A program made the translations under genes and the position numbers. A DNA stretch of 35,594 nt from an uncultured Pseudoclavibacter sp. (GTDB lineage Bacteria; Actinomycetota; Actinomycetes; Actinomycetales; Microbacteriaceae), in contig CAMIMS010000020.1 of assembly GCA_946221025.1 (NCBI GenBank), positions 1 to 35,594 on the forward strand. Reading direction: 5' to 3'. The notes under the pieces were generated by a model. It had not been told where the DNA came from. It saw only the letters and a program-made list of their open reading frames with translations, and did no database searches. This document shows positions 1 through 8,289 of this stretch, piece after piece (positions within the stretch are counted from its first letter, which is position 1; the number at the start of each line of letters is the position of its first letter).

Positions 1-441
1 TTCAAGCACGATGCCGACCGGGTCAACAACCGCGAAACCGTCCCCGTCGGGAAGCGCGCCGACGCGAATCCGCTCGGTGACTTCGACCACGAGCCTCGAC
101 GGAGGCTCCCGTCGCAAGGAGACGCTCTGGATCTGCACGATCTGCGCGGTACGCTCGAGCACCGCTTCGTCGCTCACGAGCGCGAGGGGACGCCCCCGCA
201 GATCCCCGAGCGCCTGCTCCACCTGCGCCGGATCGACACTGCTCGTGCCCTCAATGCGGATCTCGCGAACCGCCATGATCGGCGTCAGCAGGACCGCCAA
301 GGTCACGGCGATGATCGTGACGCCGACACCGACGATGGTCAGGACGTTCGCCCGACGCTTGCGTTCGGCCTCGGCGAAACGGCGAGATCCGTCAACAACA
401 GTGCCCTCGGATGCGCCCGAGCGCGCTCGAGCGTCGGTCAC
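1..441 (-). CDS. ftsQ: Cell division protein FtsQ, N-terminal part (cut by window edge)
   Basis: This is a bitopic membrane protein of the divisome that links the early Z-ring to the FtsW/FtsI synthase. Reading from a GTG at 441, 147 codons are visible without a stop. A basic cytoplasmic segment of about 30 residues is followed by one hydrophobic membrane segment (about 32-55) and then a POTRA-like region starting near residue 60 with the pattern VREIRIEGT, typical of FtsQ/DivIB. The GTG overlaps the murC stop as GTGA (438-441), which fixes the start and implies translational coupling. The position directly after murC is the canonical place for ftsQ in actinobacterial dcw clusters. The C-terminal beta domain lies outside the window. 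Confidence 0.9.
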   Translation of the reverse strand, partial: MTDARARSGASEGTVVDGSRRFAEAERKRRANVLTIVGVGVTIIAVTLAVLLTPIMAVREIRIEGTSSVDPAQVEQALGDLRGRPLALVSDEAVLERTAQIVQIQSVSLRREPPSRLVVEVTERIRVGALPDGDGFAVVDPVGIVLE

Positions 442-1850
442 GCCTGAGCCTGATTCGATTGCTTGAGCGCCTCCACCAGCTGCGGGATGATCAGGTACAC
501 GTCACCGCATCCGAACGTGATCACAATGTCGCCATCGCGCGCGATCTTCGCGGTGGTTTCACTCGCCTCCTGCCAGTCCGGCTCGTAGTGCGCGCGCGAG
601 CGATCGGTGAAGGCTTCTTCCACGAGGGCGCCGGTCACACCGGGAATCGGGTCCTCGCGCGCACCGCAAACATCGAGAATGACGGTCTCGTCGGCGAGCG
701 CTTCGTATACCCGCGCGAAGTCACCGCTCATCACCTGGGTGCGGCTGTAGAGGTGCGGCTGGTGCACGGCGATGATTCGCCCCGACTCGCCCACCACGTG
801 CCGGGCAGCGGTGAGCGTTGCTTCGACCTCCACCGGGTGGTGGGCGTAATCGTCGTAAACGCGCACACCGCGCACTGTTTCGTGCAATTCGAACCGGCGC
901 TTCGTGCCCGAGAACGACGTCAGCGCTTCCGGGATGCGCGCGGGGTCGTGCCCCAGCACGACGAGCGTCGCGAAGGCCGCGGCCGCGTTCAACGCATTGT
1001 GGTGGCCACCGACAGTCATTTCGACCGGGTACCGCTCCCCCGCCCAGGAAATCTCAAAACGCACCCCCGCTTCGTCGACGACGAGTGATTCGATGCGGAC
1101 GTCGGCGCCTTCGCGCTCACCGAAGGTGACGATTCGCTCGTGTTCGAGCACGGATCGCAGCCCGATCGCGCCGGGGTCATCGTGGGAGATGATGACCGCC
1201 TTCGAGGCTGAATCGGCAAACTCCTTGAACGCCCGCTCGAATGCTTCCTCGCTGCCGTAGTGATCGAGGTGGTCGTTATCGAAGTTCGTGATGACCGCGA
1301 CGTCGGTGTCATAGAAGAGGAACGAGCCATCCGACTCATCCGCCTCGACAATGAACTCATCGTCCTGCCCGATTGCCGAGCTCGTGCCGAGCGACTGAAT
1401 GACACCACCGTTGACGAAGCTCGGCGAACCGCCGAGCGCGTTCAGCGCGCTCACGATCATCCCGGTGGTCGTGGTCTTGCCGTGGGCACCCGCGATCGAC
1501 ACGACACTCGAGCCTCGGGTCAGCCACACGAGTGCCTGGGAGCGGTGCAGGATCGTGAGGCCCTTCGCCTTGGCAGAAACCAGTTCCGGGTTGTCGGGCC
1601 ACAGGGCGCTCGTTACAACGATCGTGTCGGCACCTTCGATGTTCGCGGCATCGTGACCGATGAAGATGCGCACGCCACGCGCCTCAAGCTCACGGGTGTT
1701 GTCGTTGGCGGTTCGGTCGCTGCCCGAGACCTGAAGACCCCGGTCGAGCATCATGCGAGCAATGCCGCTCATCCCCGAACCACCGATACCGACAAAGTGC
1801 ACTCGACCGATGTCTTCGGGAATGCTGGCGTGCGGATCGGGCGCGATCAT
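438..1850 (-). CDS. murC: UDP-N-acetylmuramate--L-alanine ligase MurC
   Basis: MurC uses ATP to add L-alanine to UDP-MurNAc, the first peptide step of cytoplasmic peptidoglycan precursor synthesis. The 470-residue product has the family's usual length. A Rossmann-like N-terminus carries VHFVGIGGSGMSG (about 17-29), which binds the UDP-sugar. The ATP loop AGAHGKTTTTG is at 120-130, and the central domain has the DHLDHYG region followed by the Mur ligase C-terminal domain (YDDYAHHPVE). The ATG at 1850 is preceded by a clear AAGGAG (1855-1860). A 72-base gap, the largest inside the mur block, separates it from murG. It overlaps ftsQ by four bases. Confidence 0.97.
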   Translation of the reverse strand: MIAPDPHASIPEDIGRVHFVGIGGSGMSGIARMMLDRGLQVSGSDRTANDNTRELEARGVRIFIGHDAANIEGADTIVVTSALWPDNPELVSAKAKGLTILHRSQALVWLTRGSSVVSIAGAHGKTTTTGMIVSALNALGGSPSFVNGGVIQSLGTSSAIGQDDEFIVEADESDGSFLFYDTDVAVITNFDNDHLDHYGSEEAFERAFKEFADSASKAVIISHDDPGAIGLRSVLEHERIVTFGEREGADVRIESLVVDEAGVRFEISWAGERYPVEMTVGGHHNALNAAAAFATLVVLGHDPARIPEALTSFSGTKRRFELHETVRGVRVYDDYAHHPVEVEATLTAARHVVGESGRIIAVHQPHLYSRTQVMSGDFARVYEALADETVILDVCGAREDPIPGVTGALVEEAFTDRSRAHYEPDWQEASETTAKIARDGDIVITFGCGDVYLIIPQLVEALKQSNQAQA

Positions 1851-1865
1851 GGGACTCCTTGTCTT

Positions 1866-1881
1866 CGCAGCCGGCGCTGCG
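1866..1881. other. Small hairpin in the murG–murC gap
   Basis: Six-base arms CGCAGC and GCTGCG flank a CGGC loop in the 72-base gap just upstream of the murC ribosome binding site. There is no U-run, so it is not a convincing terminator. It could mark an mRNA processing or translation-tuning site, or be chance in GC-rich sequence. Confidence 0.3.
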
Positions 1882-1922
1882 ACGGGGATCAGGGTACGCG
1901 TGCGGGGCGGGGTGCGGGACCG

Positions 1923-2987
1923 CTACGACTGCGCGTCGAGGATCATGCGCGCCACGGCCTCTGCTCCGTCGCGGGTTCCCGCGCTCGCGGCGGCTGCGGC
2001 CATCGCCGAGAGCCCCTCCCCGTCACGCAGCCACGGGATGAGGTTTTGCCGTGCCCACTCGGGCGTGAACGAAGCGTCGTCGATCGTGCGGGCAGCGCCC
2101 TTCGACACGAATGAGCGAATGTTGATGGCCTGTTCACCATTGCCGACCGGATACGGGATGAACAGCGTCGGCAGACCCACGGCCATGAGCTCGCTCGCGG
2201 TCGACGCCCCCGCTCGGGACACGACCGCGCTCGCTGCCGCGAACGCGAGATCCATCCGGTCGCAGTACTCGACCACCCGGTATCCGTCGACCTCAGGGTC
2301 CTCGAACGGTGAGAGTCGACCGACGACGTGCAGGATTTGCCATCCGGCAGAAATGATCTCTTGACCTGCTTCGCGAATCGTGGTGTTGATGCGCAGCGCA
2401 CCCTGCGAGCCGCCGGTCACCAGCAGCACCGGCCGCTCCTCATCCAGGCGGAAGAACTCGCGCGCCTCTAAGCGAAGCGCCGAACGGTCCAACCGCGTGA
2501 TCTCGCGGCGCATCGGCATGCCGGTCACTTCAGCGCGCTCAAGGGGGGTGTTGGGGAAGGTCACGGCGACGCGATCAGCGAACCGCGCGCCCAGGCGGTT
2601 CGCCATACCGGGCTTGGCATTCGCTTCGTGAATGACGAGGGGAGCCCGACCGCGCGAAGCGAGATACGCGGGCGCTGACGCGTATCCACCAAACCCTGCG
2701 ACCACGCGCACGTCCCGCTCCTGCATCAGGGAGCGTACGTTTCGAACGGTCACGGCAAGGCGCCTTGGAAAGCGCACCGCCGCCGCGTTCGGGCGGCGCG
2801 GAAACGGCAGCTTCGGGATGATCGCGAGCTCGTACCCTCTTGCGGGCACGAGCGTTGCCTCGAGCCCTTCCCGGGTGCCAAGAACAAGCACCTGTTCGTT
2901 CGGCGCGATCTCCTGGAGCGCATCGGCCACGGCCAGCAGCGGGTTCACATGTCCGGCGGTACCGCCACCGGCGAGCAGAATCGTCAA
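1923..2987 (-). CDS. murG: Lipid II synthase MurG (UDP-GlcNAc transferase)
   Basis: MurG is a peripheral membrane GT-B glycosyltransferase that transfers GlcNAc from UDP-GlcNAc to lipid I to give lipid II. The N-terminus has the glycine-rich GGGTAGH motif (residues 7-13; Ala replaces the second Gly of the proteobacterial GGTGGH). The C-terminal half has the donor-binding segment SRAGASTASELMAVGLP. I chose a TTG start at 2987. It overlaps the ftsW stop as TTGA (2984-2987), has a GGAGGA about five bases upstream, and gives 354 residues, normal for the family. Starting further upstream would add some 64 residues encoded inside ftsW with no MurG similarity. Confidence 0.95.
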   Translation of the reverse strand: MTILLAGGGTAGHVNPLLAVADALQEIAPNEQVLVLGTREGLEATLVPARGYELAIIPKLPFPRRPNAAAVRFPRRLAVTVRNVRSLMQERDVRVVAGFGGYASAPAYLASRGRAPLVIHEANAKPGMANRLGARFADRVAVTFPNTPLERAEVTGMPMRREITRLDRSALRLEAREFFRLDEERPVLLVTGGSQGALRINTTIREAGQEIISAGWQILHVVGRLSPFEDPEVDGYRVVEYCDRMDLAFAAASAVVSRAGASTASELMAVGLPTLFIPYPVGNGEQAINIRSFVSKGAARTIDDASFTPEWARQNLIPWLRDGEGLSAMAAAAASAGTRDGAEAVARMILDAQS

Positions 2988-4321
2988 GCGTCCTCCTTCG
3001 GGTCGGCCGCGGTTTTCGCGACCGAAAGCACAATGCCTACCGCGAGTAGCGTCGTCATGAGCGCCGAGCCACCCGAGGAGACGAACGGTAGCGGCACACC
3101 GAGAATTGGCAGAAGCCCGAGCACCACCGCGATGTTCACGAAGGCCTGAAAGACGAGCCACACGAGCACCGCTCCGCAAACCGTGCGTGCGAAGCGGTCC
3201 TTGGTCGAATTGATGATGCCAAGCAGCACCAGGGCGAGCACGACGAACAGCCCGATCACGACGCTCGCGCCGAGGAATCCGTACTCCTCGCCAATGATCG
3301 CGAAGATGAAGTCGTTATCGGCGGCGGGAAGCCACGACCATTTTGCGCGGGACATGCCGAGCCCGCGGCCGGTCAGCCCGCCCGCGGCGAGCGCGTACAT
3401 GGCGTGCGTGGGTTGCCAGCCATCAGTCTCGTAGTCGCAGCTCTGGTTGATGAAGCACAGCATGCGCGCCACGCGAAGCGGGCTCGTCAACGCGACCGCG
3501 ACCGCGCCCACGGCGGCCGCCACCAGGCACGCGCCGATGTACTTCCAATTGACCTCGCCAAACCACATCGCCCCCAGCACGAGCGCGCCAATGACGAGCA
3601 CCGATCCGAGGTCCTTGCCGAGCAGCACCAGGCCAACGCTTGGAACGAGCGCGACTGCCAGCGGAACAAACAACTGCCTCGCCGAGCGTTCAAGGCGCCG
3701 ATGCATCTCGAACTGCTTTGCTAGCACTACGACCAGGGCGACCTTCACGAGCTCTGCCGGCTGAAACGAGAACCCACCGAGTCGAATCCAGGCCCGGTTC
3801 TCGCCGACGGAGTATCCGAGCGGCGTGAACACCAGCAGCTGAACAATCACGGCGAGCACAAGCATCGGCCACGCGAGTCGCTGCCAGATGCGCGCGGGCA
3901 TCGAGGCTGCCACGATCATGGCGACGATGCCAATGATCGCGGAGACCGTTTGCGTGATGAACTTGCTCGAAACGGAGTTGCCGATCGCGAACTCCTCCAC
4001 CGCCGAGCTCGAGAGCACCATGACGAGCCCGATGAACACGAGCGCCATCGTGACCGCGAGTAGCTGCGCCGAGCGGTTCGTGACGAGGCTGCGGGGTTTC
4101 GACAAGAGGATTCGCACGGCCGTCGCGCCAGAAGCTTCGGCGGGGCTGGTCGTGGTTTTCTCATCGACATTGACCGACGTGAAGCTCGACGCAGTGCCCG
4201 AGGCTCGGGCATCGCGGGCCGGCGAGCGCGACGGCAGGGAGGGTGTGATTGAACGCCGAGTTCTCGTCGCGCCGGATGGGCGCTTACTCGTCTTCCGGGT
4301 CGCCGGAGGGTGCTGGCTCAC
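2984..4321 (-). CDS. ftsW: Septal peptidoglycan polymerase FtsW (SEDS family)
   Basis: FtsW is a multi-pass SEDS glycosyltransferase that polymerises lipid II at the septum together with the transpeptidase FtsI. The 445-residue product has a hydrophilic, Ser/Thr/Arg-rich cytoplasmic N-terminus of about 80 residues followed by about ten membrane segments. The family signature around RAWIRLGGFSFQPAELVK is present, as is the C-terminal VPLPFVSSGGSA. The GTG start at 4321 lies 38 bases inside the murD end and has a GGGAGG about eight bases upstream. The long N-terminal tail resembles those of other actinobacterial FtsW proteins and is a plausible site for regulation or binding of partners. Confidence 0.95.
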   Translation of the reverse strand: MSQHPPATRKTSKRPSGATRTRRSITPSLPSRSPARDARASGTASSFTSVNVDEKTTTSPAEASGATAVRILLSKPRSLVTNRSAQLLAVTMALVFIGLVMVLSSSAVEEFAIGNSVSSKFITQTVSAIIGIVAMIVAASMPARIWQRLAWPMLVLAVIVQLLVFTPLGYSVGENRAWIRLGGFSFQPAELVKVALVVVLAKQFEMHRRLERSARQLFVPLAVALVPSVGLVLLGKDLGSVLVIGALVLGAMWFGEVNWKYIGACLVAAAVGAVAVALTSPLRVARMLCFINQSCDYETDGWQPTHAMYALAAGGLTGRGLGMSRAKWSWLPAADNDFIFAIIGEEYGFLGASVVIGLFVVLALVLLGIINSTKDRFARTVCGAVLVWLVFQAFVNIAVVLGLLPILGVPLPFVSSGGSALMTTLLAVGIVLSVAKTAADPKEDA

Positions 4322-5789
4322 TGGGTTGGCCTCCCGCCTGGCGCACGGCTGTCACAAAGCGTTCGCCGCGATCGGAGTAGCTGGCGAACTGATCCATTGA
4401 TGCCGAGGCCGGCGCCAAGAGCACGGTGTCTCCTGGCGTTGCGAGGCGCGTGGCCTCGCGAACCACCGTCGGCATGATTTGTTCAGTGTCGGCGACCTCG
4501 ACCTGAACGAGGGGAACGTTCGGCGCGTGTTGCGAGAACGCGTCCAACACCTCACCTCGCTCGGCACCGATCACGATCGCGGCTTTGACCCGAGTGGCGG
4601 CAGACGCAATCAGCGGCCCGATGTCCACGCCCTTCAGCTGCCCACCAATGATCCAGACAACCGACTCGTAGGCCGACAGGGATGCGGACGCGGCGTGGGG
4701 GTTCGTGGCTTTCGAATCATTGATGAAGGTGACGCCGTCGATTTCCGCAACCACCTCATTGCGGTGCCGGTCAACGCGAAAGGCCCGAACCGCCTCACAC
4801 ACCGCCGCCGGCGGAACGTCAATCGCTCGCACGAGCGCAGCGGCGGCCAGCACATCGAACACGAGGTGCGGGGCGGCGAGCATGCTCTCGCGGAGATCAT
4901 CCATCGTCGCGATCTCGAGGGCCGAGGTTCGTCGTTCCTTCAGGAACGCGCGGTCGACGAGAATCCCATCGACGATGCCGAAGTCGCTCGGGCCGGGTGC
5001 CCCGAGGCCCACGCCGATCGCCCGGCATCCGTCAACCACGTCCGCCTCTTCGACAAGACGTCGCGTGGCTTCGTCGGCGAGGTTGTAGACGCAGGCGATC
5101 TTCGTGCGCTCGTAGATGCGTCCCTTCGCCACGACGTACGCATCCGCCGACCCGTGCCAGTCGATGTGGTCGTCGGCGATGTTCGTGACGATCGCCGCAT
5201 CCGGCGAGACCGTGTGCACGGAGTGCAGCTGGTAGCTCGAGCATTCGACAACGAGCACATCGAACCCCTGCGGATCGCGAATGGCGTCGAGCACGGGAAC
5301 CCCGATGTTGCCGCAGGGGGCGGCTCGAAGCCCGCCCCGAAGCGCCATCGTCGCCGCCATCTGCGTGACCGTCGTCTTGCCATTGGTGCCGGTGACCGCC
5401 AGCCACTTCGGGGGTTCGCCGAGCTTGTCGCGAAGGCGCCAGGCGAGCTCAATGTCGCCCCACACGGGCAGGTTCTTTTCGCGCGCCCAACGGATGATCG
5501 GGTGGTGCGGCGCGAAGCCGGGTGAGGCGATCACCAGTTCCGGCTCGAAATCGACGAGCTCATCCGGAACGTCACTGAGGCCCTCTCGGATCACGCATCG
5601 AACACCGAGCACGTGCAGGATGCGCTCGCGGTCCTCATCCGGGGCACCGGCGAGAACGAGCGGCTCGGCACCGAGTTCAACGAGCGTGTCGGCGACCGAG
5701 AACCCGGTCATCCCAAGCCCGAGAACGGCAACGCGAAGGTTCGACCAATCGTCGTGCCAGCTGGTGAGCGCGTCAGTGCGCTCACTCAT
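4284..5789 (-). CDS. murD: UDP-MurNAc-L-alanine--D-glutamate ligase MurD
   Basis: MurD adds D-glutamate to UDP-MurNAc-L-Ala. The 501-residue product begins at the ATG at 5789, which overlaps the mraY stop as ATGA (5786-5789). It has an N-terminal Rossmann-like segment VAVLGLGMTG (20-29) and the ATP loop TGTNGKTT (133-140). The central domain has NIADDHIDWHGS, and the C-terminal domain begins near FRVDRHRNE. The same reading frame stays open upstream through mraY to about 6899, but that part is an Arg/His-rich antiparallel-composition artefact and is not coding. The length is slightly greater than the E. coli enzyme, as is common in actinobacteria. Confidence 0.96.
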   Translation of the reverse strand: MSERTDALTSWHDDWSNLRVAVLGLGMTGFSVADTLVELGAEPLVLAGAPDEDRERILHVLGVRCVIREGLSDVPDELVDFEPELVIASPGFAPHHPIIRWAREKNLPVWGDIELAWRLRDKLGEPPKWLAVTGTNGKTTVTQMAATMALRGGLRAAPCGNIGVPVLDAIRDPQGFDVLVVECSSYQLHSVHTVSPDAAIVTNIADDHIDWHGSADAYVVAKGRIYERTKIACVYNLADEATRRLVEEADVVDGCRAIGVGLGAPGPSDFGIVDGILVDRAFLKERRTSALEIATMDDLRESMLAAPHLVFDVLAAAALVRAIDVPPAAVCEAVRAFRVDRHRNEVVAEIDGVTFINDSKATNPHAASASLSAYESVVWIIGGQLKGVDIGPLIASAATRVKAAIVIGAERGEVLDAFSQHAPNVPLVQVEVADTEQIMPTVVREATRLATPGDTVLLAPASASMDQFASYSDRGERFVTAVRQAGGQPSEPAPSGDPEDE

Positions 5790-6883
5790 TGCAGCGCGCC
5801 CCACTCGATGTAGAACACCCCGAGCCCGAGCGTTGCGAAGATGCCCGCGACAATCCAGAAGCGCACGACCACCGTGGTCTCGGCCCATCCCTTCAGCTCG
5901 AAGTGGTGGTGGATGGGGCTCATGAGGAAGATGCGCTGACCGCCAGTGGCCTTGAAGTAGGCACGCTGCACGATGACCGAGCCCGTGTCGATGACGAACA
6001 GACCACCGATGAGCACGAGCAGCAGCTCCGTGCGCGTGATGATCGCAAGCGCGGCCAGGGCCCCACCGAGTCCGAGGGAGCCCGTGTCGCCCATGAACAG
6101 CTGGGCCGGGGACGTGTTCCACCACAGGAAGCCAACGAGCGAGCCCACGATCGCGAACGCGACCACGGCCACATCGAGCGGGTTCACGGTGTCGTAGCAA
6201 GCGGATGCAGCCCAATCGGCCAGGCGCTCGGACGCGCACGACTGGTTGAACTGCCAGTAGGCGATGAGCCCATAGGCACCGATCGAAATGATGGAGGCTC
6301 CCGTTGCCAGGCCATCCAAACCGTCGGTGACGTTCACGGCGTTGGACGTGGCGGTGGTCACCAGCGCGACCCAGGCGATGAGCAGGATCGTGCCGGCGAT
6401 GACGCCGACGGCAAAGAGGTCGAGACCGGTGTCGCGCACGATCGAGATGCGCGAAGAAACGACCGCCGTGCCGTGCTCGTCGAGCACATTGATACCGATG
6501 AGCGTGAACGCAGTCGCCACGAGCACCTGACCGAGCACCTTCCACCAGCCGGTCAGGCCCAGCGACTGCTGCTTTCGCACCTTCATGTAGTCGTCGATGA
6601 ATCCGACGAGCGCGAGGCCCACCATCATGCCGACGACAAGCAGCCCCGAGGGGGTGGGGCCGGCACCGCCAACGAGCGAGCCGATGAGGTAGGCGATGAC
6701 CGAGCCGATGACGAACACGATGCCGCCCATCGTCGCGGTACCGCGTTTGGCGAAGTGACCCTGCGGTCCGTCTTCGCGAATGAACTGCCCCCACTGCAGG
6801 CGGTGGAACGCCTTCACGAAGAGGGGTGTCAGCAGCAGCGTGAATAGCAGTCCGATGCCGCCGGCGACGATGATTGCGATCAC
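5786..6883 (-). CDS. mraY: Phospho-MurNAc-pentapeptide transferase MraY
   Basis: MraY is an integral membrane enzyme that moves phospho-MurNAc-pentapeptide onto undecaprenyl phosphate to form lipid I. The 365-residue product has about ten membrane segments. All family motifs are visible: GPQGHFAKRGTATMGG (39-54), FIDDYMK (95-101) with the Mg-binding aspartates, NVTDGLDGL (184-192), FMGDTGSL (263-270) and HHHFE (325-329). The start is the GTG at 6883, which overlaps the murF stop as GTGA, so translation is probably coupled to murF. Confidence 0.97.
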   Translation of the reverse strand: MIAIIVAGGIGLLFTLLLTPLFVKAFHRLQWGQFIREDGPQGHFAKRGTATMGGIVFVIGSVIAYLIGSLVGGAGPTPSGLLVVGMMVGLALVGFIDDYMKVRKQQSLGLTGWWKVLGQVLVATAFTLIGINVLDEHGTAVVSSRISIVRDTGLDLFAVGVIAGTILLIAWVALVTTATSNAVNVTDGLDGLATGASIISIGAYGLIAYWQFNQSCASERLADWAASACYDTVNPLDVAVVAFAIVGSLVGFLWWNTSPAQLFMGDTGSLGLGGALAALAIITRTELLLVLIGGLFVIDTGSVIVQRAYFKATGGQRIFLMSPIHHHFELKGWAETTVVVRFWIVAGIFATLGLGVFYIEWGALQ

Positions 6884-8289
6884 GCGTAGTGCTCCCCAAG
6901 TTGCTCGGCCAGTTTCGCGAGGCCGGATGCGTTTGACGACTTCACGAGGACGATGTCCCCGTCCCGAAGCTCACGAACCAGCAGATCATAGGCCGCGTCC
7001 GAATCCGTCGCGTGCACTGACTCTCCATCCCACGATCCCTGCGCGACCGCGCCGAGGTGGAGAGCCTTCGCGCCCTCGCCAACGACCACGAGCTGGTCGA
7101 TGCCAAGGCGCACGGCGAGTTCGCCGATGCGCTCGTGCTCGTCGCGTGAGGCATCGCCAAGCTCGGTCATCTCGCCGAGCACGGCCACCGTTCGGTGCTC
7201 ATCCCCCGCAATCTGCGCGAGTGTGCGAAGCCCCGCGGCCATCGAGTCGGGGGATGCGTTGTACGCGTCGTTGATGATCGTGATCGGGCCCGCGGTGAGC
7301 ACTTCCATGCGGCCCTGCTCGGCACGCGTGACCGATTCGAGGGCGGTACGGATGCGGTCAGCACCGACCCCCTGTGTGTGCGCCGCTGCCGCGGCGGCAA
7401 GGGCGTTGGTCACGTGGTGCTCGCCGATGACGCCGAATCGAATCGGCAGCGGGTCGGTGTCCGGCAGGTGCAGCGTGAACTCGGTTCCGCTGAGGGAGGT
7501 GCGAATATCGGTTGCCCGCACATCGGCCTCCTCGGTGCGCCCGAACCAGATGACCTGTGCCCGGGTGTGCTCGGCCATAGCCGCCACCCGCGGGTCGTCA
7601 CGGTTCAGCACCGCGAAGCCGTCCGCGTCGAGGTCGGTGACCATCTCGGTCTTCGCGCGCGCGGTCTGTTCGATCCCACCGAACTCACCGGCGTGGGCGA
7701 GGCCCACCATGAGCACGATGCCAACATCAGGCTTGGCCATTGACACGAGCCGGCGAATCTCGCCTCCCGCACTCGCGCCCATTTCGGCGACGAGGTAGCG
7801 CGTCGACTCGTTGACGCGCAGGAATGTGACCGGTCCCCCGACCTCGTTGTTGAACGAGGCTCGCGGCGCGACGGTTTCACCGAGCGGTTCAAAGATTTCG
7901 CGCAGCAGGTTCTTCGTCGTCGTTTTGCCGTTGGATCCGGTAACGGCGAGCTCGGTGAGCGTCCCCTGAGCCCTGGCTCGACTGATGTTCTCGCGGGCAA
8001 GATCGCCGAGCGCGGTCACCACATCCGGAACCCGGATCTGCGGCACGGCCGCCTCGGGAACCTCACGCTCCACCAGGCACAGCACGGCGCCGTTCTCCAC
8101 TGCCGATTCGGCGAAGAGGTGGCCATCGGTGAACTCACCGGGCTTCGCGACGAAGACATCGCCGGGCTCGATGTTTCTCGAATCGGTATCGACGAACCCA
8201 GAGATGACGGTGCTGTCGTCGACGTGCTCGGCGCTAAGGATCTCGCCGCCGACGGCGTCGGCGATTTCTCGGATGGTCATCGCGATCAT
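6880..8289 (-). CDS. murF: UDP-MurNAc-tripeptide--D-Ala-D-Ala ligase MurF
   Basis: MurF adds the D-Ala-D-Ala dipeptide to complete UDP-MurNAc-pentapeptide. I chose the ATG at 8289, which forms an ATGA overlap with the murE stop (8286-8289) and gives 469 residues. An ATG at 8280 and a TTG at 8298 are in-frame alternatives. The product has an N-terminal uridine-binding domain (DTDSRNIEPGDVFVA, about 34-48), the ATP loop TGSNGKTTT (117-125) and, further on, the NDAYNASPDSM segment characteristic of MurF. It lies in the expected place between murE and mraY. Confidence 0.95.
   Translation of the reverse strand: MIAMTIREIADAVGGEILSAEHVDDSTVISGFVDTDSRNIEPGDVFVAKPGEFTDGHLFAESAVENGAVLCLVEREVPEAAVPQIRVPDVVTALGDLARENISRARAQGTLTELAVTGSNGKTTTKNLLREIFEPLGETVAPRASFNNEVGGPVTFLRVNESTRYLVAEMGASAGGEIRRLVSMAKPDVGIVLMVGLAHAGEFGGIEQTARAKTEMVTDLDADGFAVLNRDDPRVAAMAEHTRAQVIWFGRTEEADVRATDIRTSLSGTEFTLHLPDTDPLPIRFGVIGEHHVTNALAAAAAAHTQGVGADRIRTALESVTRAEQGRMEVLTAGPITIINDAYNASPDSMAAGLRTLAQIAGDEHRTVAVLGEMTELGDASRDEHERIGELAVRLGIDQLVVVGEGAKALHLGAVAQGSWDGESVHATDSDAAYDLLVRELRDGDIVLVKSSNASGLAKLAEQLGEHYA

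Noticed and set aside
1923..3179. Longer MurG start at 3179
   Set aside because: It adds 64 residues encoded antisense-like within ftsW; the TTG at 2987 has a strong GGAGGA and starts at the conserved GGGTAGH region.
4479..5525. 348-codon plus-strand frame opposite murD
   Set aside because: Antisense shadow with biased composition; murD is certain on the other strand.
5789..6847. 352-codon plus-strand frame opposite mraY
   Set aside because: It is an antisense shadow: Arg/Asp/His-rich, no domain, and mraY on the other strand has every family motif.
5790..6899. Apparent N-terminal extension of MurD (would be 871 residues)
   Set aside because: The extra part lies inside mraY in another frame, is Arg/His-rich, and MurD similarity begins exactly at the ATG at 5789. 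Not a fusion.
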